Positions 1 through 7,272 of a stretch of DNA of 16,304 nt are shown here, one piece after another. The number at the start of each line of letters is the position of its first letter. Positions within the stretch are counted from its first letter, which is position 1. Source of the DNA: Proteiniclasticum sp. (GTDB taxonomy: Bacteria; Bacillota; Clostridia; Clostridiales; Clostridiaceae). Under the pieces are notes generated by a model. The model saw only the letters and a program-made list of their open reading frames with translations. It was not told the origin of the DNA and did no database searches. The stretch spans positions 1 to 16,304 of the forward strand of contig NZ_DOPX01000001.1 of NCBI RefSeq assembly GCF_003514505.1, given 5' to 3'. Made by a program: the position numbers and the translations under genes.

Positions 1-18
1 GCTTTAGCTGTGGGAGTG

Positions 19-360
19 TCAAAAAGTAAAACCCAAAATTATGAGAATCAGGGATCCAAACAAAATCAGACCCGTAAAAGAGAACCAGCCGCTGATGACA
101 GCAATGAGATACAGCAGCACCGCCCTGTCTTTATATTTCAACAGCGCTTTAGCTGTGTGAAAAAAAGTTATAAAAGCAAGGATAAACGTCAGGTAGATCA
201 TTGTGCCAAGCAGGGGGCTGTTCAGTGGATTCGGATACTCAATCTTATTATCTGTGATGCTGGAGACCAAAGTACTTGCTCCTCCCGATGTGACAAAGAG
301 AAAGGAAAAAAACAAAGCCCGTCTGCCTTGAAGAGTTTTTGGTATGATTTTTAATTTCAT
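19..360 (-). CDS. small integral membrane protein, unknown function
   Basis: This encodes 113 residues that I do not recognise as any named family. Three hydrophobic stretches can be read: about residues 14-33, about 50-68 (TMIYLTFILAFITFF) and about 80-112 (a long segment ending in LILIILGFTF). It is therefore probably a three- or four-helix inner-membrane protein with a basic N-terminus (MKLKIIPKTLQGRR). The ATG at 360 is preceded by GGAGGGG at a spacing of 5, which supports this start. The stop lies 18 bases from the window edge, so the downstream gene, if any, is not visible. A gene is more likely here than on the opposite strand, where the overlapping frame is low-complexity and has no ribosome binding site. 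Function cannot be inferred. Confidence 0.65.
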   Translation of the reverse strand: MKLKIIPKTLQGRRALFFSFLFVTSGGASTLVSSITDNKIEYPNPLNSPLLGTMIYLTFILAFITFFHTAKALLKYKDRAVLLYLIAVISGWFSFTGLILFGSLILIILGFTF

Positions 361-398
361 ATGAACCCCTCCAAACCCTATGATTCTTCACCTATATC

Positions 399-427
399 AT
401 AATACGACTTTGAGAAAAATAAATGAA
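399..427 (-). promoter_or_regulatory. weak sigma-A-like promoter for the small membrane protein
   Basis: Reading the minus strand, TTCATT (422-427) and TATTAT (399-404) are 17 bases apart, about 40 bases before the ATG at 360. The -10 matches consensus at 5/6 and the -35 at only 3/6. A 9-bp inverted repeat, ATGATTCTT (380-388) and AAGAATCAT (432-440), brackets it and could be an operator. Both are inferences from pattern only. Confidence 0.3.
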
Positions 428-533
428 CATAAAGAATCATTTTTGATTTTTCTCGCGACTGCTCCGTTCTGCCTGCATCTTGATGATCCATAGCGCTCAT
501 CTGAACTTTTCTGCTTTTAGGAGATGAATGCTC

Positions 534-581
534 AAAAAAGAGACCCTATCAAAAGAAGAGTTCTTCTTTTGATAGGGTCTC
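534..581 (-). terminator. strong intrinsic terminator of the GH2/GPH operon
   Basis: A 20-bp perfect inverted repeat (540-559 and 562-581, arm GAGACCCTATCAAAAGAAGA) is followed on the minus strand by a run of six T (534-539). It lies about 65 bases after the GH2 stop codon, so it should end the sugar operon transcript. The stem is unusually long and perfect for a terminator. Confidence 0.9.
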
Positions 582-647
582 CATTCTATCTTAGAGGGGA
601 CAAACCTCGTGGATGGTGATCACATAGATCGCTCATTAAGTTCGTTC

Positions 648-2888
648 CTAAAGGTGATCAGGCTTCTTTATTGAGTTCAGTTTTGCATTAAGATCCAGCA
701 GATCTTCTTTTGTCAGATTGACACCCATCATGCCCATCATGCCACTGAGACGAAGCACTGTAAATCCGCCCAGCATGCTCATCATGGATTCATTCATCTC
801 AAATCCTCCAGCTACTTTGTCTCCTTCTTTAGGCAGAAGTTTTGAGAACAGCCCCATGAAAAGAGCGCCACCTTGGGGTGTCTTCAGAATATCACTGATT
901 TTGTCATTGAGGGAGAAGTATCCTTCTAGGATTGTCACATCAAACCAGTTGAGGATGGCATTCTTTTCTTTCAATCGGTAGGATTCATCAAAGGTATCCA
1001 CTTTTTTCAAGAAGCTTTCATCCCGAAGATCTCCTGCTATGGCCACGAGCTCCGTTTCACCCGCATTAGGCACCTCAAAGTAGAAGAAGTATTTCCCTTC
1101 CTTGCTTCCAAGAGATACACCATTCACAAAGAGCTCCACGGAAGGCGCATTGGAATACACCGTCACCTTGGTCACATCTTCTACTCGATTCACATATCTT
1201 TTACCGCAGATATGGACAAAGGGCTCATCAGAAAGCCATGCCTTGTAGGCATAGAAGGCATCCTTTTTGTACTTTCTGTCAAAGGTCACAAGCCCCTTAT
1301 GGTTCTGACCGTTTTCTCCACCTTCACTTCTGGCATCTGCGCCAAAGTCAAACATATTCCATACGTGAGTGGCCCATAGATACTTTCTTTCATCAAACTG
1401 CTTGATGAGCTCTTCATGATAAAGAGCCTGATACTCTTCGGTATAATCTCCCTGCACAGGATCTGAAGTATGCCAGTTGAGGCCTTCACAGCCATACTCA
1501 GAGCATCCAATGGGGATATGAGGATGCATTTCATGGAACTTGTCAAACCAAGGTCCGTTCATAGACGTATCGCCGCCATACCATCCGAAGTAGTGATTAT
1601 AGGACACCACATCCGGAATGCGGATGTAAGGACTATCCATGGGACACGGAGATACCGCTGCAATGACTGTAGGTCTTGTCTTGTCCATCTCATGACATAG
1701 GTCATTCAGGATATGATGGTTCTCCAGAAGATCCGGATCCGAATCCCCTTTCATGGTGATTTCATTGGAAAGACCCCAGACCACGATGGAAGGATGGTTA
1801 TAGCACTGTGCAATGAGCTCCTTCATCTGAGAAACTGTGTTCTCACGGCCCTTTGGCATATGCTGGGAAATATAAGGAATTTCAGCCCAGACCACCATAC
1901 CTCTTTCATCACAAAGATCATAGAAGTACTGGTCATGCTGATAGTGGGCAAGTCTTATGGTCGTAGCGCCCACTTCACAGATGAGATCCATGTCTTCTTC
2001 ATGATGCTCCGGTAGAAGCGCATTTCCAATGCCCCATCTGTCCTGGTGTCTGGAGACGCCTCTTAGAGGATACTCTTCTCCATTTAGAATAAAGCCTCTC
2101 TCGGCATCAATCTTAAAGGTTCTGCAGCCAAATCTTGATGAGACGGCGTCTACGGTCTCTTCACCCTGCAGAAGCTCTGCCTTCATGGTGTAAAGATAGG
2201 GATCTTTTCTTCCATGCCAAAGATGCGCTTCTGGAATGGTAAGAGTTATCTGGGTCTCTCTGGAGAATGAAGAAACCACTTCTTTACCTTCCTGATCGGT
2301 AATGGTATATTTCAGAATCTGATTTTCCTTGAAACTGCTGACCCAAGTCTCTACGGTCACTTCTGCGTTCTGTCCTTTTACAGCAGGGGTGACTTTAAGT
2401 CCTGAAGCCCCGTAAAAATCAAGACCAAAATGGGAATCTTTGACACAGATGATTCTTACATCCCGGTAGAGTCCACCATAAAAGGTGAAATCTGCGACCT
2501 GTGGATAAACCCGGTCATTGGCTTCATTATTCACGGTAACCGCAAACAGGTTCTCCCGCTGAAGATTCTCTGTAATCTCCACTCTGAAGGTGGAATAACC
2601 GCCATCATGGTGCGTCAGATGCTTTCCGTTGAGGTAGACATCTGCAGAGGAGTTTGCCCCCTGCACTTCCAGATAGTACCTGTCTGCTTCAGGAAGATCC
2701 ATTTTATCCAAGGTCTTTGCGTAGTAACCTGTTCCGCGGTAATAATCATTCCCGCCATCTTGGCCATCTAAAGCATTCCAGCTGTGGGGGAGATTCACCC
2801 AGTTCCAATCCATTGGAATCACCTCTGGAATCCTGTCCGCCTGCTTCGTAAATGCCCATTTTTCATTGAAATTATAGTATGTTCTCAT
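648..2888 (-). CDS. glycoside hydrolase family 2, beta-galactosidase/beta-glucuronidase type
   Basis: A 746-residue retaining GH2 enzyme, with no signal peptide and so cytoplasmic. The order is an N-terminal sugar-binding jelly-roll (about 1-150), an immunoglobulin-like domain (about 160-255) and a TIM barrel (about 256-555). The acid/base is in WGLSNE (E376) and the nucleophile in CSEYG (E464). After the barrel comes a further beta domain, then an unusual Met-rich helical tail (about 650-746, with GMMGMMG). NHKG (529-532) fits the N-x-K signature of glucuronidases. However, the surrounding HKGLVTFDRKYKKDAF and the earlier IRLAHYQHDQ, in place of RTSHYP, look more like beta-galactosidases, so the substrate is not settled. 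I chose the ATG at 2888 because AAAGGAGG precedes it by 5 bases; an upstream in-frame ATG at 2921 has no such site. It is second in an operon after the GPH transporter (71-base gap). Its product would hydrolyse the glycoside that transporter imports. Confidence 0.92.
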   Translation of the reverse strand: MRTYYNFNEKWAFTKQADRIPEVIPMDWNWVNLPHSWNALDGQDGGNDYYRGTGYYAKTLDKMDLPEADRYYLEVQGANSSADVYLNGKHLTHHDGGYSTFRVEITENLQRENLFAVTVNNEANDRVYPQVADFTFYGGLYRDVRIICVKDSHFGLDFYGASGLKVTPAVKGQNAEVTVETWVSSFKENQILKYTITDQEGKEVVSSFSRETQITLTIPEAHLWHGRKDPYLYTMKAELLQGEETVDAVSSRFGCRTFKIDAERGFILNGEEYPLRGVSRHQDRWGIGNALLPEHHEEDMDLICEVGATTIRLAHYQHDQYFYDLCDERGMVVWAEIPYISQHMPKGRENTVSQMKELIAQCYNHPSIVVWGLSNEITMKGDSDPDLLENHHILNDLCHEMDKTRPTVIAAVSPCPMDSPYIRIPDVVSYNHYFGWYGGDTSMNGPWFDKFHEMHPHIPIGCSEYGCEGLNWHTSDPVQGDYTEEYQALYHEELIKQFDERKYLWATHVWNMFDFGADARSEGGENGQNHKGLVTFDRKYKKDAFYAYKAWLSDEPFVHICGKRYVNRVEDVTKVTVYSNAPSVELFVNGVSLGSKEGKYFFYFEVPNAGETELVAIAGDLRDESFLKKVDTFDESYRLKEKNAILNWFDVTILEGYFSLNDKISDILKTPQGGALFMGLFSKLLPKEGDKVAGGFEMNESMMSMLGGFTVLRLSGMMGMMGVNLTKEDLLDLNAKLNSIKKPDHL

Positions 2889-2959
2889 TACGTCCTCCTT
2901 TGTGTTCGCATGGAAAGGCACTCTAAAAGCCTTTCCTCCTTCTGTTGCAATTGAATATT

Positions 2960-4369
2960 CTATGCACGTCTTTTTTCCAGATCGCTGTTCATCTCTTCCA
3001 GTCTCTTCTTATCCAGATTGTAGATGAGCCCAAGCCCTGTAAAGGATAGGACAGCACTGACGGTATATAAGGCTGCCACGAGGTATCTCATATTAAGCGC
3101 AACTTCCATGGTCTGATTTCCTTTGTTCGCCTCCACATAACCAAAGCTTACCATAAGAACCAAAGCAAGAGCAGGTCCAACCCCTTGCGCCAGCTTTCGG
3201 AAGAAGGAATGAAGAGAGTAGGTGACGCCTTCTTCCCGGACACCATTCTTCCATTCATTGTAGTCGATGGCATCCCCCATGAGCGCCCAGGAAACAGTGG
3301 AATAGATCCCCATACCCAAACTGTTCACCAGCTGACAGACAACATAAATCATCAGTCCAGTAGCATCTGGTGTGATGGGGAGAACCAGCATCCCGACACT
3401 GGCTACTAGGCTGCAGATGGTTCCTACCACAGAGATTTCCTTCTTTCCATACTTCACCACAAGTTTACGGGCAAGTGGTGTAAAAATCATGATGGGAAGC
3501 AGAGAGAACAGTGAAACCACCCCAGAGATTCTGGCATTCTGGAAATAGGACTGGAACAGCACCTGCACCGCAGTGGCAGCTCCCTGCATTCCAAGGAACA
3601 GTCCCATGGCAGCTACAGTTGCGCCCACTGCAGGCCTGTTTTTCATGAAATTGCCCATGGCTTTCACGGCATTGAACTTTTCTTTCTTTTCGTTCAGCGT
3701 AATAGGCTGTTCCACACGGATTTCCGTATTGCGGATCATGAACTGGAAAGAAATAAATCCAATGGCTCCCATGAGAAGAGCTGCAAAGAACACTCTTTCT
3801 CCCACGATATTATTACTGGAATCATAAATGAGAAACGGAAGAATCGCAATTGGAACCAAATTCCCAAAAATGGAACCTACAGACCGCCAAGCGGATAGAG
3901 ATGCCCGGTCTGCCGGCTCACTGGAAATGAGAGACAGAAGGGATCCATAAGGAACATTGGCAATGGTGTAGAAGGCATCCCAGATCACATAACCGAAGAT
4001 GAATATAATAACCTTCGCTGCTTTTGGTGCGCCAGGAAGCGGGATAAAGCAAAGTGCTCCACCTACGATAAGTCCTACAGAACCTGTAAAAATATAAGAT
4101 AAGAACTTGTTTCTCCTATACTGTCTCTGGTCTGCATCGATGATGGAGCCGATGAGCGGATCGTTTATGGCATCCCAGATCTGCACCACAATGAGAAGCG
4201 TTGCATAAAGGATCGAATCCATCTGCATGAACTGTGTCCAGAATATGGCCATGGTTCCTTTCAGCGCAAAGCTCATATTGCAGCCAAAATCTCCTGCTGC
4301 ATAAGCCAGGCTGTCCCGTATCCCGAATTTACGGTGACCTTTTTTATCCAAGTTTACTTTCTTTTCCAT
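2960..4369 (-). CDS. GPH-family (MelB/XynP-type) glycoside-cation symporter
   Basis: A 469-residue, twelve-helix MFS-superfamily transporter that imports a glycoside with Na+ or H+. The family hallmark WDAINDPLIGSIID (65-78) holds the Asp pair used for cation coupling in MelB-like proteins. A second hallmark, IWDAFYTIANVPYGSL, lies near residue 130. Length fits the family (450-500). The ATG at 4369 follows AAAGGGGAT at a spacing of 5. It is the first gene of the operon with the GH2 enzyme and is divergent from an AraC-type regulator, a standard arrangement for an inducible oligosaccharide or glycoside locus. The substrate is not readable from the sequence; a galactoside or glucuronide is inferred from the neighbouring GH2. 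Confidence 0.92.
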   Translation of the reverse strand: MEKKVNLDKKGHRKFGIRDSLAYAAGDFGCNMSFALKGTMAIFWTQFMQMDSILYATLLIVVQIWDAINDPLIGSIIDADQRQYRRNKFLSYIFTGSVGLIVGGALCFIPLPGAPKAAKVIIFIFGYVIWDAFYTIANVPYGSLLSLISSEPADRASLSAWRSVGSIFGNLVPIAILPFLIYDSSNNIVGERVFFAALLMGAIGFISFQFMIRNTEIRVEQPITLNEKKEKFNAVKAMGNFMKNRPAVGATVAAMGLFLGMQGAATAVQVLFQSYFQNARISGVVSLFSLLPIMIFTPLARKLVVKYGKKEISVVGTICSLVASVGMLVLPITPDATGLMIYVVCQLVNSLGMGIYSTVSWALMGDAIDYNEWKNGVREEGVTYSLHSFFRKLAQGVGPALALVLMVSFGYVEANKGNQTMEVALNMRYLVAALYTVSAVLSFTGLGLIYNLDKKRLEEMNSDLEKRRA

Positions 4370-4419
4370 TGGTAATCCCCTTTCTTTTAGCAGAACAACG
4401 CTTCCTTCTGCTTTTCACA

Positions 4420-4448
4420 TTTATACTACCAATGATAACGTTTAACCG
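4420..4448 (-). promoter_or_regulatory. candidate activator-dependent promoter of the GPH/GH2 operon
   Basis: On the minus strand TATAAA (4420-4425) is a good -10 element about 50 bases before the transporter ATG, but no -35 hexamer resembles TTGACA at the right distance (4443-4448 reads CGGTTA). A good -10 without a -35 is typical of promoters that need an activator. The adjacent direct repeats (4452-4490) fit an AraC-family protein contacting polymerase there. Confidence 0.45.
4433..4446 (-). promoter_or_regulatory. cre-like site (CcpA catabolite repression)
   Basis: On the minus strand GTTAAACGTTATCA matches the Bacillota cre consensus TGWAANCGNTNWCA at 9 of 11 defined positions, missing only the first two. 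It sits between the candidate -10 and the AraC-type repeats, overlapping where the -35 would be. Bound CcpA there would block the sugar operon. No site has been tested, so this rests on consensus and position. Confidence 0.45.
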
Positions 4449-4451
4449 TGA

Positions 4452-4490
4452 GTATTTTTTTCAGATGTTTTCGTATTATTTTCAGATATT
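4452..4490 (+). promoter_or_regulatory. 21-bp-period direct repeat, probable AraC-type operator
   Basis: GTATTTTTTTCAGATGTT (4452-4469) recurs as GTATTATTTTCAGATATT (4473-4490), identical at 16 of 18 positions. The start-to-start distance is 21 bp, two helical turns. AraC-family monomers typically bind two direct half-sites at about this spacing. The pair lies between the divergent transporter and regulator genes, with its transporter-side copy abutting the expected -35 of the transporter promoter. Confidence 0.6.
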
Positions 4491-4492
4491 CC

Positions 4493-4521
4493 TTGTTTTT
4501 CGTAAAAAACCCCATCATACT
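4493..4521 (+). promoter_or_regulatory. weak promoter candidate for the AraC-family gene
   Basis: TTGTTT (4493-4498) and CATACT (4516-4521) are 17 bases apart and end 43 bases before the ATG at 4565. The matches to consensus are 3/6 and 4/6. The site is immediately next to the regulator-side copy of the 21-bp-period repeat, which would allow autoregulation. Confidence is low. Confidence 0.3.
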
Positions 4522-4564
4522 AGTAATCATAGACTTGTGCTTTATAAAGGAGATGTGGCTTGCT

Positions 4565-5800
4565 ATGGAGTATGATCGTGAACTTACTTTCTACCTGAAT
4601 ATACTGAAGAAACTCAATGTAAAGTATCATATTCTGAGTGATCTTTCGTCTCATGATGAGTCCTTGGATCTTGGCATCAGACACTTCTTAAACCGTCACG
4701 ATGAGTACCTTTACGCCTTCAAAGAACTTCCGATGAAATCCCAGCCTAATACCATCTATAAGCTCACGGATCAGTATCTCTGCAATTATATTTACTTCCT
4801 TTTGCCAGATCAGGCAAGTACGTTTGTTTTCATCGGTCCGTATCTTAAAACACAGATCACACATAACCACCTTCTTCAGGAACTGGAAAGACTCCGCATT
4901 CCTCCACACTTATACAGCCAAATGGAGGACTACTATGGCATGATTCCCGTTTTTCAGGATGACCGCGTCTTTATGTTCTCACTAAATGCCATAGCAGAAA
5001 TTCTTTGGCCTGGCAGCGATTCTTTCACACTGAAAGTTCTGCAAGATGATACCGTGTTTACAAATCCCGCTGATGTTGAAGAAAACAGTCCTACGGTTCA
5101 GGATACGCTGATTTCTATGGAGTACTTGGAGCAGCGCTACCAAGTAGAGAATCAGCTCTTACGAGCTGTCTCTTTGGGGCAAACGCATAAAGCCCTCCAA
5201 ATGCTGACATCCTTCAGTGAACTGGCGCTCAAAAAGAGAGTCTCTGATCCATTAAGAAACGCCAAAAACTACTGCATCATCATCAATACTTTGCTGAGAA
5301 AAGCTGCGGAGAATGGTGCAGTGCATCCTCTATACCTGGATAAAGTGTCCTCTGACTTTGCTAAGAAAATCGAACTCTTGACAGATATTTCTTCTGTCAT
5401 TCCGCTCATGACGGATTTTATCACTGCGTACTGCAGACTCGTGAAGAAACATTCCTATGATAAGTACTCTCGAACGGTTCAAAAGATCTTAGTCTCTGTG
5501 GATGCAGACCTCACTGGAGATCTTTCTTTGCATTCTTTGGCACAGCTCCACGCCATGTCTCCTGGCTATCTTTCTACACTGTTCAAAAAAGAGATCGGCA
5601 AAACACTGACAGATTATGTGAATGAGCGTCGCATGAAACACGGCGCCCAGCTTCTCACCACCACAAATCTTCAGGTCCAGACCATCGCGCAATACTGCGG
5701 CATGTCCGACGTGAACTACTTTTCCAAAACATTCAAGCGCTATTATGAGCACACCCCCTCAGAGTACCGAAAACTCAATCATGTCAGCGCCATAAAATAG
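4565..5800 (+). CDS. AraC-family transcriptional regulator of the sugar locus
   Basis: A 411-residue regulator. The C-terminal hundred residues hold the two AraC helix-turn-helix motifs: the first about 320-352 (LSLHSLAQLHAMSPGYLSTL), the second about 368-402 (TIAQYCGMSDVNYFSKTFKR followed by the conserved TPSEYR). The N-terminal 300 residues are a sensor region I cannot assign. FVFIGPYL around residue 90 resembles the ligand-pocket region of other large AraC regulators in Bacillota, and there is no receiver domain with a phospho-acceptor. I place the start at 4565. TAAAGGAGA lies 12 bases before it, whereas the ATG at 4553 directly abuts the ribosome binding site and the open frame further upstream runs through the operator. 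The divergent GPH transporter and GH2 genes are the obvious targets. The inducer is probably the transported sugar or its product (inference). Confidence 0.9.
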   Translation: MEYDRELTFYLNILKKLNVKYHILSDLSSHDESLDLGIRHFLNRHDEYLYAFKELPMKSQPNTIYKLTDQYLCNYIYFLLPDQASTFVFIGPYLKTQITHNHLLQELERLRIPPHLYSQMEDYYGMIPVFQDDRVFMFSLNAIAEILWPGSDSFTLKVLQDDTVFTNPADVEENSPTVQDTLISMEYLEQRYQVENQLLRAVSLGQTHKALQMLTSFSELALKKRVSDPLRNAKNYCIIINTLLRKAAENGAVHPLYLDKVSSDFAKKIELLTDISSVIPLMTDFITAYCRLVKKHSYDKYSRTVQKILVSVDADLTGDLSLHSLAQLHAMSPGYLSTLFKKEIGKTLTDYVNERRMKHGAQLLTTTNLQVQTIAQYCGMSDVNYFSKTFKRYYEHTPSEYRKLNHVSAIK

Positions 5801-5845
5801 AAAAAGGGACATCCAACTGTTTTGAGATGCAGCGGATGTCCTTTT
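5801..5845. terminator. bidirectional intrinsic terminator
   Basis: GGACATCC (5807-5814) pairs with GGATGTCC (5834-5841). The stem is flanked by AAAAAG on the left and TTTT on the right, so each strand shows a hairpin followed by T residues. It starts directly after the stop of the AraC-family gene and lies 25 bases beyond the end of the convergent toroid-protein gene, and can serve both. Confidence 0.75.
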
Positions 5846-5870
5846 GTATCACTCAATTTGAACTTCTTTC

Positions 5871-6707
5871 TTATAGATATTTGAGATTCTTAAGGATTTC
5901 ATTGTATTTCATTGTGGCAAGTGCACTTTTCTCGCCTTTCTTGCAGAAGGAAAGCTTTGAGAGCTTGGGAACTGCTCTTTCTACAACAATTTGTCCATCT
6001 TCTGTTTTGGATCTCAGCTGCGATAGTGCATCCAGAAACCTGGGATCTCCTTTTGCACAATCATAATAAGAGAGAACATAGACATAATAGAAGAGAGTAT
6101 AAGTCCGAAAAGGATACTCCACCTGGCTAAAAAGAGTGCCAATGCCATAATGGCAGGGACCCAAGGGCAGCTTCGTGGTCCAGTGGCATAGAAGAAACTC
6201 GACAGCCTTATCCAGTTCCTGCCTATCATTGATCCATGGCGTGTATCTGAAAGCATCCAGTGCAACGAGGGTTGGAAACGGATTGGAAAATTCAGTTTCT
6301 GGGCCATGCCCATAGCTGAACTTCTTGCACCTCCAACCGCCATCCTCGTGCTGTATCTCCAGAAGATGCTGAAAAGTTCTCTGCAGTCTTTTATCCTTTG
6401 CATATCCTAGACGACACAAAGTATTCAGTACATGAATGGTCTGGCAAGGATAGAGGGCGCCTTGAGGATACACTTGAAACCGGCCGTCTTCTCTCCAAAG
6501 AGAAAAAAGAAGATCAGCCACTTCCATCAATAGAAGATCCTCTGGATTCATGCCGATTTCCAGCACATACTGCACAGATTCAATCAGTGAAAAAGGGGAC
6601 CCTTTCAGAATTCTTTTATCCTCGCTTGTCCAAAGATCACCTCCAAGATCATATCTATGCGCACATATTTCCTCCAGGTCTTTACGGTACTTTTCAGAAA
6701 CTGACAT
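5871..6707 (-). CDS. prenyltransferase/squalene-cyclase-like toroid repeat protein
   Basis: A 278-residue soluble protein built of the alpha-alpha repeats seen in terpenoid cyclases and protein prenyltransferases. Aromatic-rich helices with the repeat signature are clear around residues 76-125 (FQVYPQGALYPCQTIHVLNT, then IQHEDGGWRCKKF) and again at 140-155 and 195-215. The catalytic DxDD of squalene-hopene cyclases is absent, and the protein is less than half the cyclase length. It is therefore unlikely to be a complete cyclase; a binding or scaffold role is possible. The reading frame could begin at 6731, but no ribosome binding site precedes that ATG. The ATG at 6707 has GGAAGGTG eight bases upstream, so I prefer it. 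It is a single gene, convergent with the AraC-family regulator. The biological role is unknown. Confidence 0.72.
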   Translation of the reverse strand: MSVSEKYRKDLEEICAHRYDLGGDLWTSEDKRILKGSPFSLIESVQYVLEIGMNPEDLLLMEVADLLFSLWREDGRFQVYPQGALYPCQTIHVLNTLCRLGYAKDKRLQRTFQHLLEIQHEDGGWRCKKFSYGHGPETEFSNPFPTLVALDAFRYTPWINDRQELDKAVEFLLCHWTTKLPLGPCHYGIGTLFSQVEYPFRTYTLFYYVYVLSYYDCAKGDPRFLDALSQLRSKTEDGQIVVERAVPKLSKLSFCKKGEKSALATMKYNEILKNLKYL

Positions 6708-6840
6708 CCACTTGGCACCTTCCTTTCTCATGGTCCGATGTTAGATTCTATTTTCCATTTCGTCATGCATTTGTTTTCAATTGAATCTTAGAATTTCTTG
6801 CTTTCATTCTAGTTCCAGTATGTTGAAGAATCAAGAAGCA

Positions 6841-6881
6841 GAAAAAAGAAAGCCTTGGTGCCCTTCACGGGAGCATCCAAG
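6841..6881 (-). terminator. intrinsic terminator of the lipoprotein gene
   Basis: On the minus strand CTTGGATGCTCCC (6881 leftward) pairs, with small bulges, with GGGCACCAAG, whose CCAAG ends at 6854. The stem is followed by GGCTTTCTTTTTTC. It begins 18 bases past the stop codon of the cytochrome-b5-like lipoprotein gene. Confidence 0.7.
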
Positions 6882-6898
6882 ACTTCTACGGTGTATCA

Positions 6899-7261
6899 TC
6901 AGTTTTCTACAAGTTTACCGATGGCAGGGACATTCTCCAATGCACTGATGCCGTGAGGAGAATCTTCCATAATTTCCTTGGTCAGGTCCTGACCTGCCTG
7001 ATTTCCATTATGGTTACCATCCTTCCATGCTGAGGAATCCGTAACATCATAGATGATGCCATCCACAGCAACATAGGCTTTGTTTCCATTTTTGCCGTCA
7101 AAGGCACTGAGTTCCTCCAGTGTAAGCATCAGTTCTTCCTCTTCTCCTTCTGCTGGTGTCTCTTCCGGAGTTTGAGGTTCCTCACTTGGTGAGCTGGAGC
7201 ATCCTGCAATGACAAAAGATACGCTGAACAGCATGAGTAAAAGTACTACAATCTTCTTCAT
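6899..7261 (-). CDS. lipoprotein with cytochrome b5-like heme-binding domain
   Basis: A 120-residue exported lipoprotein. Residues 1-20 are a signal peptide ending in the lipobox VIAGC, with Cys21 the lipidation site. A Pro/Glu-rich linker (22-45) keeps the folded part off the membrane. Residues 46-118 match the small cytochrome b5/steroid-binding fold as found in anaerobic Bacillota: LTLEELSAFDG, AYVAVDGIIYDVT, then NHNGNQAGQDLT and DSPHG. His84 and His103 sit where the two axial heme ligands are expected. The start is set at the ATG at 7261 by GAAGGAGG five bases upstream; a TTG at 7276 lies inside that site and is not credible. A surface electron-transfer or heme-binding role is inferred. 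The likely broken gene upstream ends 11 bases before this start, as if once co-transcribed. Confidence 0.85.
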   Translation of the reverse strand: MKKIVVLLLMLFSVSFVIAGCSSSPSEEPQTPEETPAEGEEEELMLTLEELSAFDGKNGNKAYVAVDGIIYDVTDSSAWKDGNHNGNQAGQDLTKEIMEDSPHGISALENVPAIGKLVEN

Positions 7262-7272
7262 ATTAACCTCCT

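Noticed and set aside
10..354. Plus-strand open frame of 114 codons opposite the small membrane protein
   Set aside because: Low-complexity polar sequence, no ribosome binding site, and the opposite strand has a hydrophobic protein with a good one.
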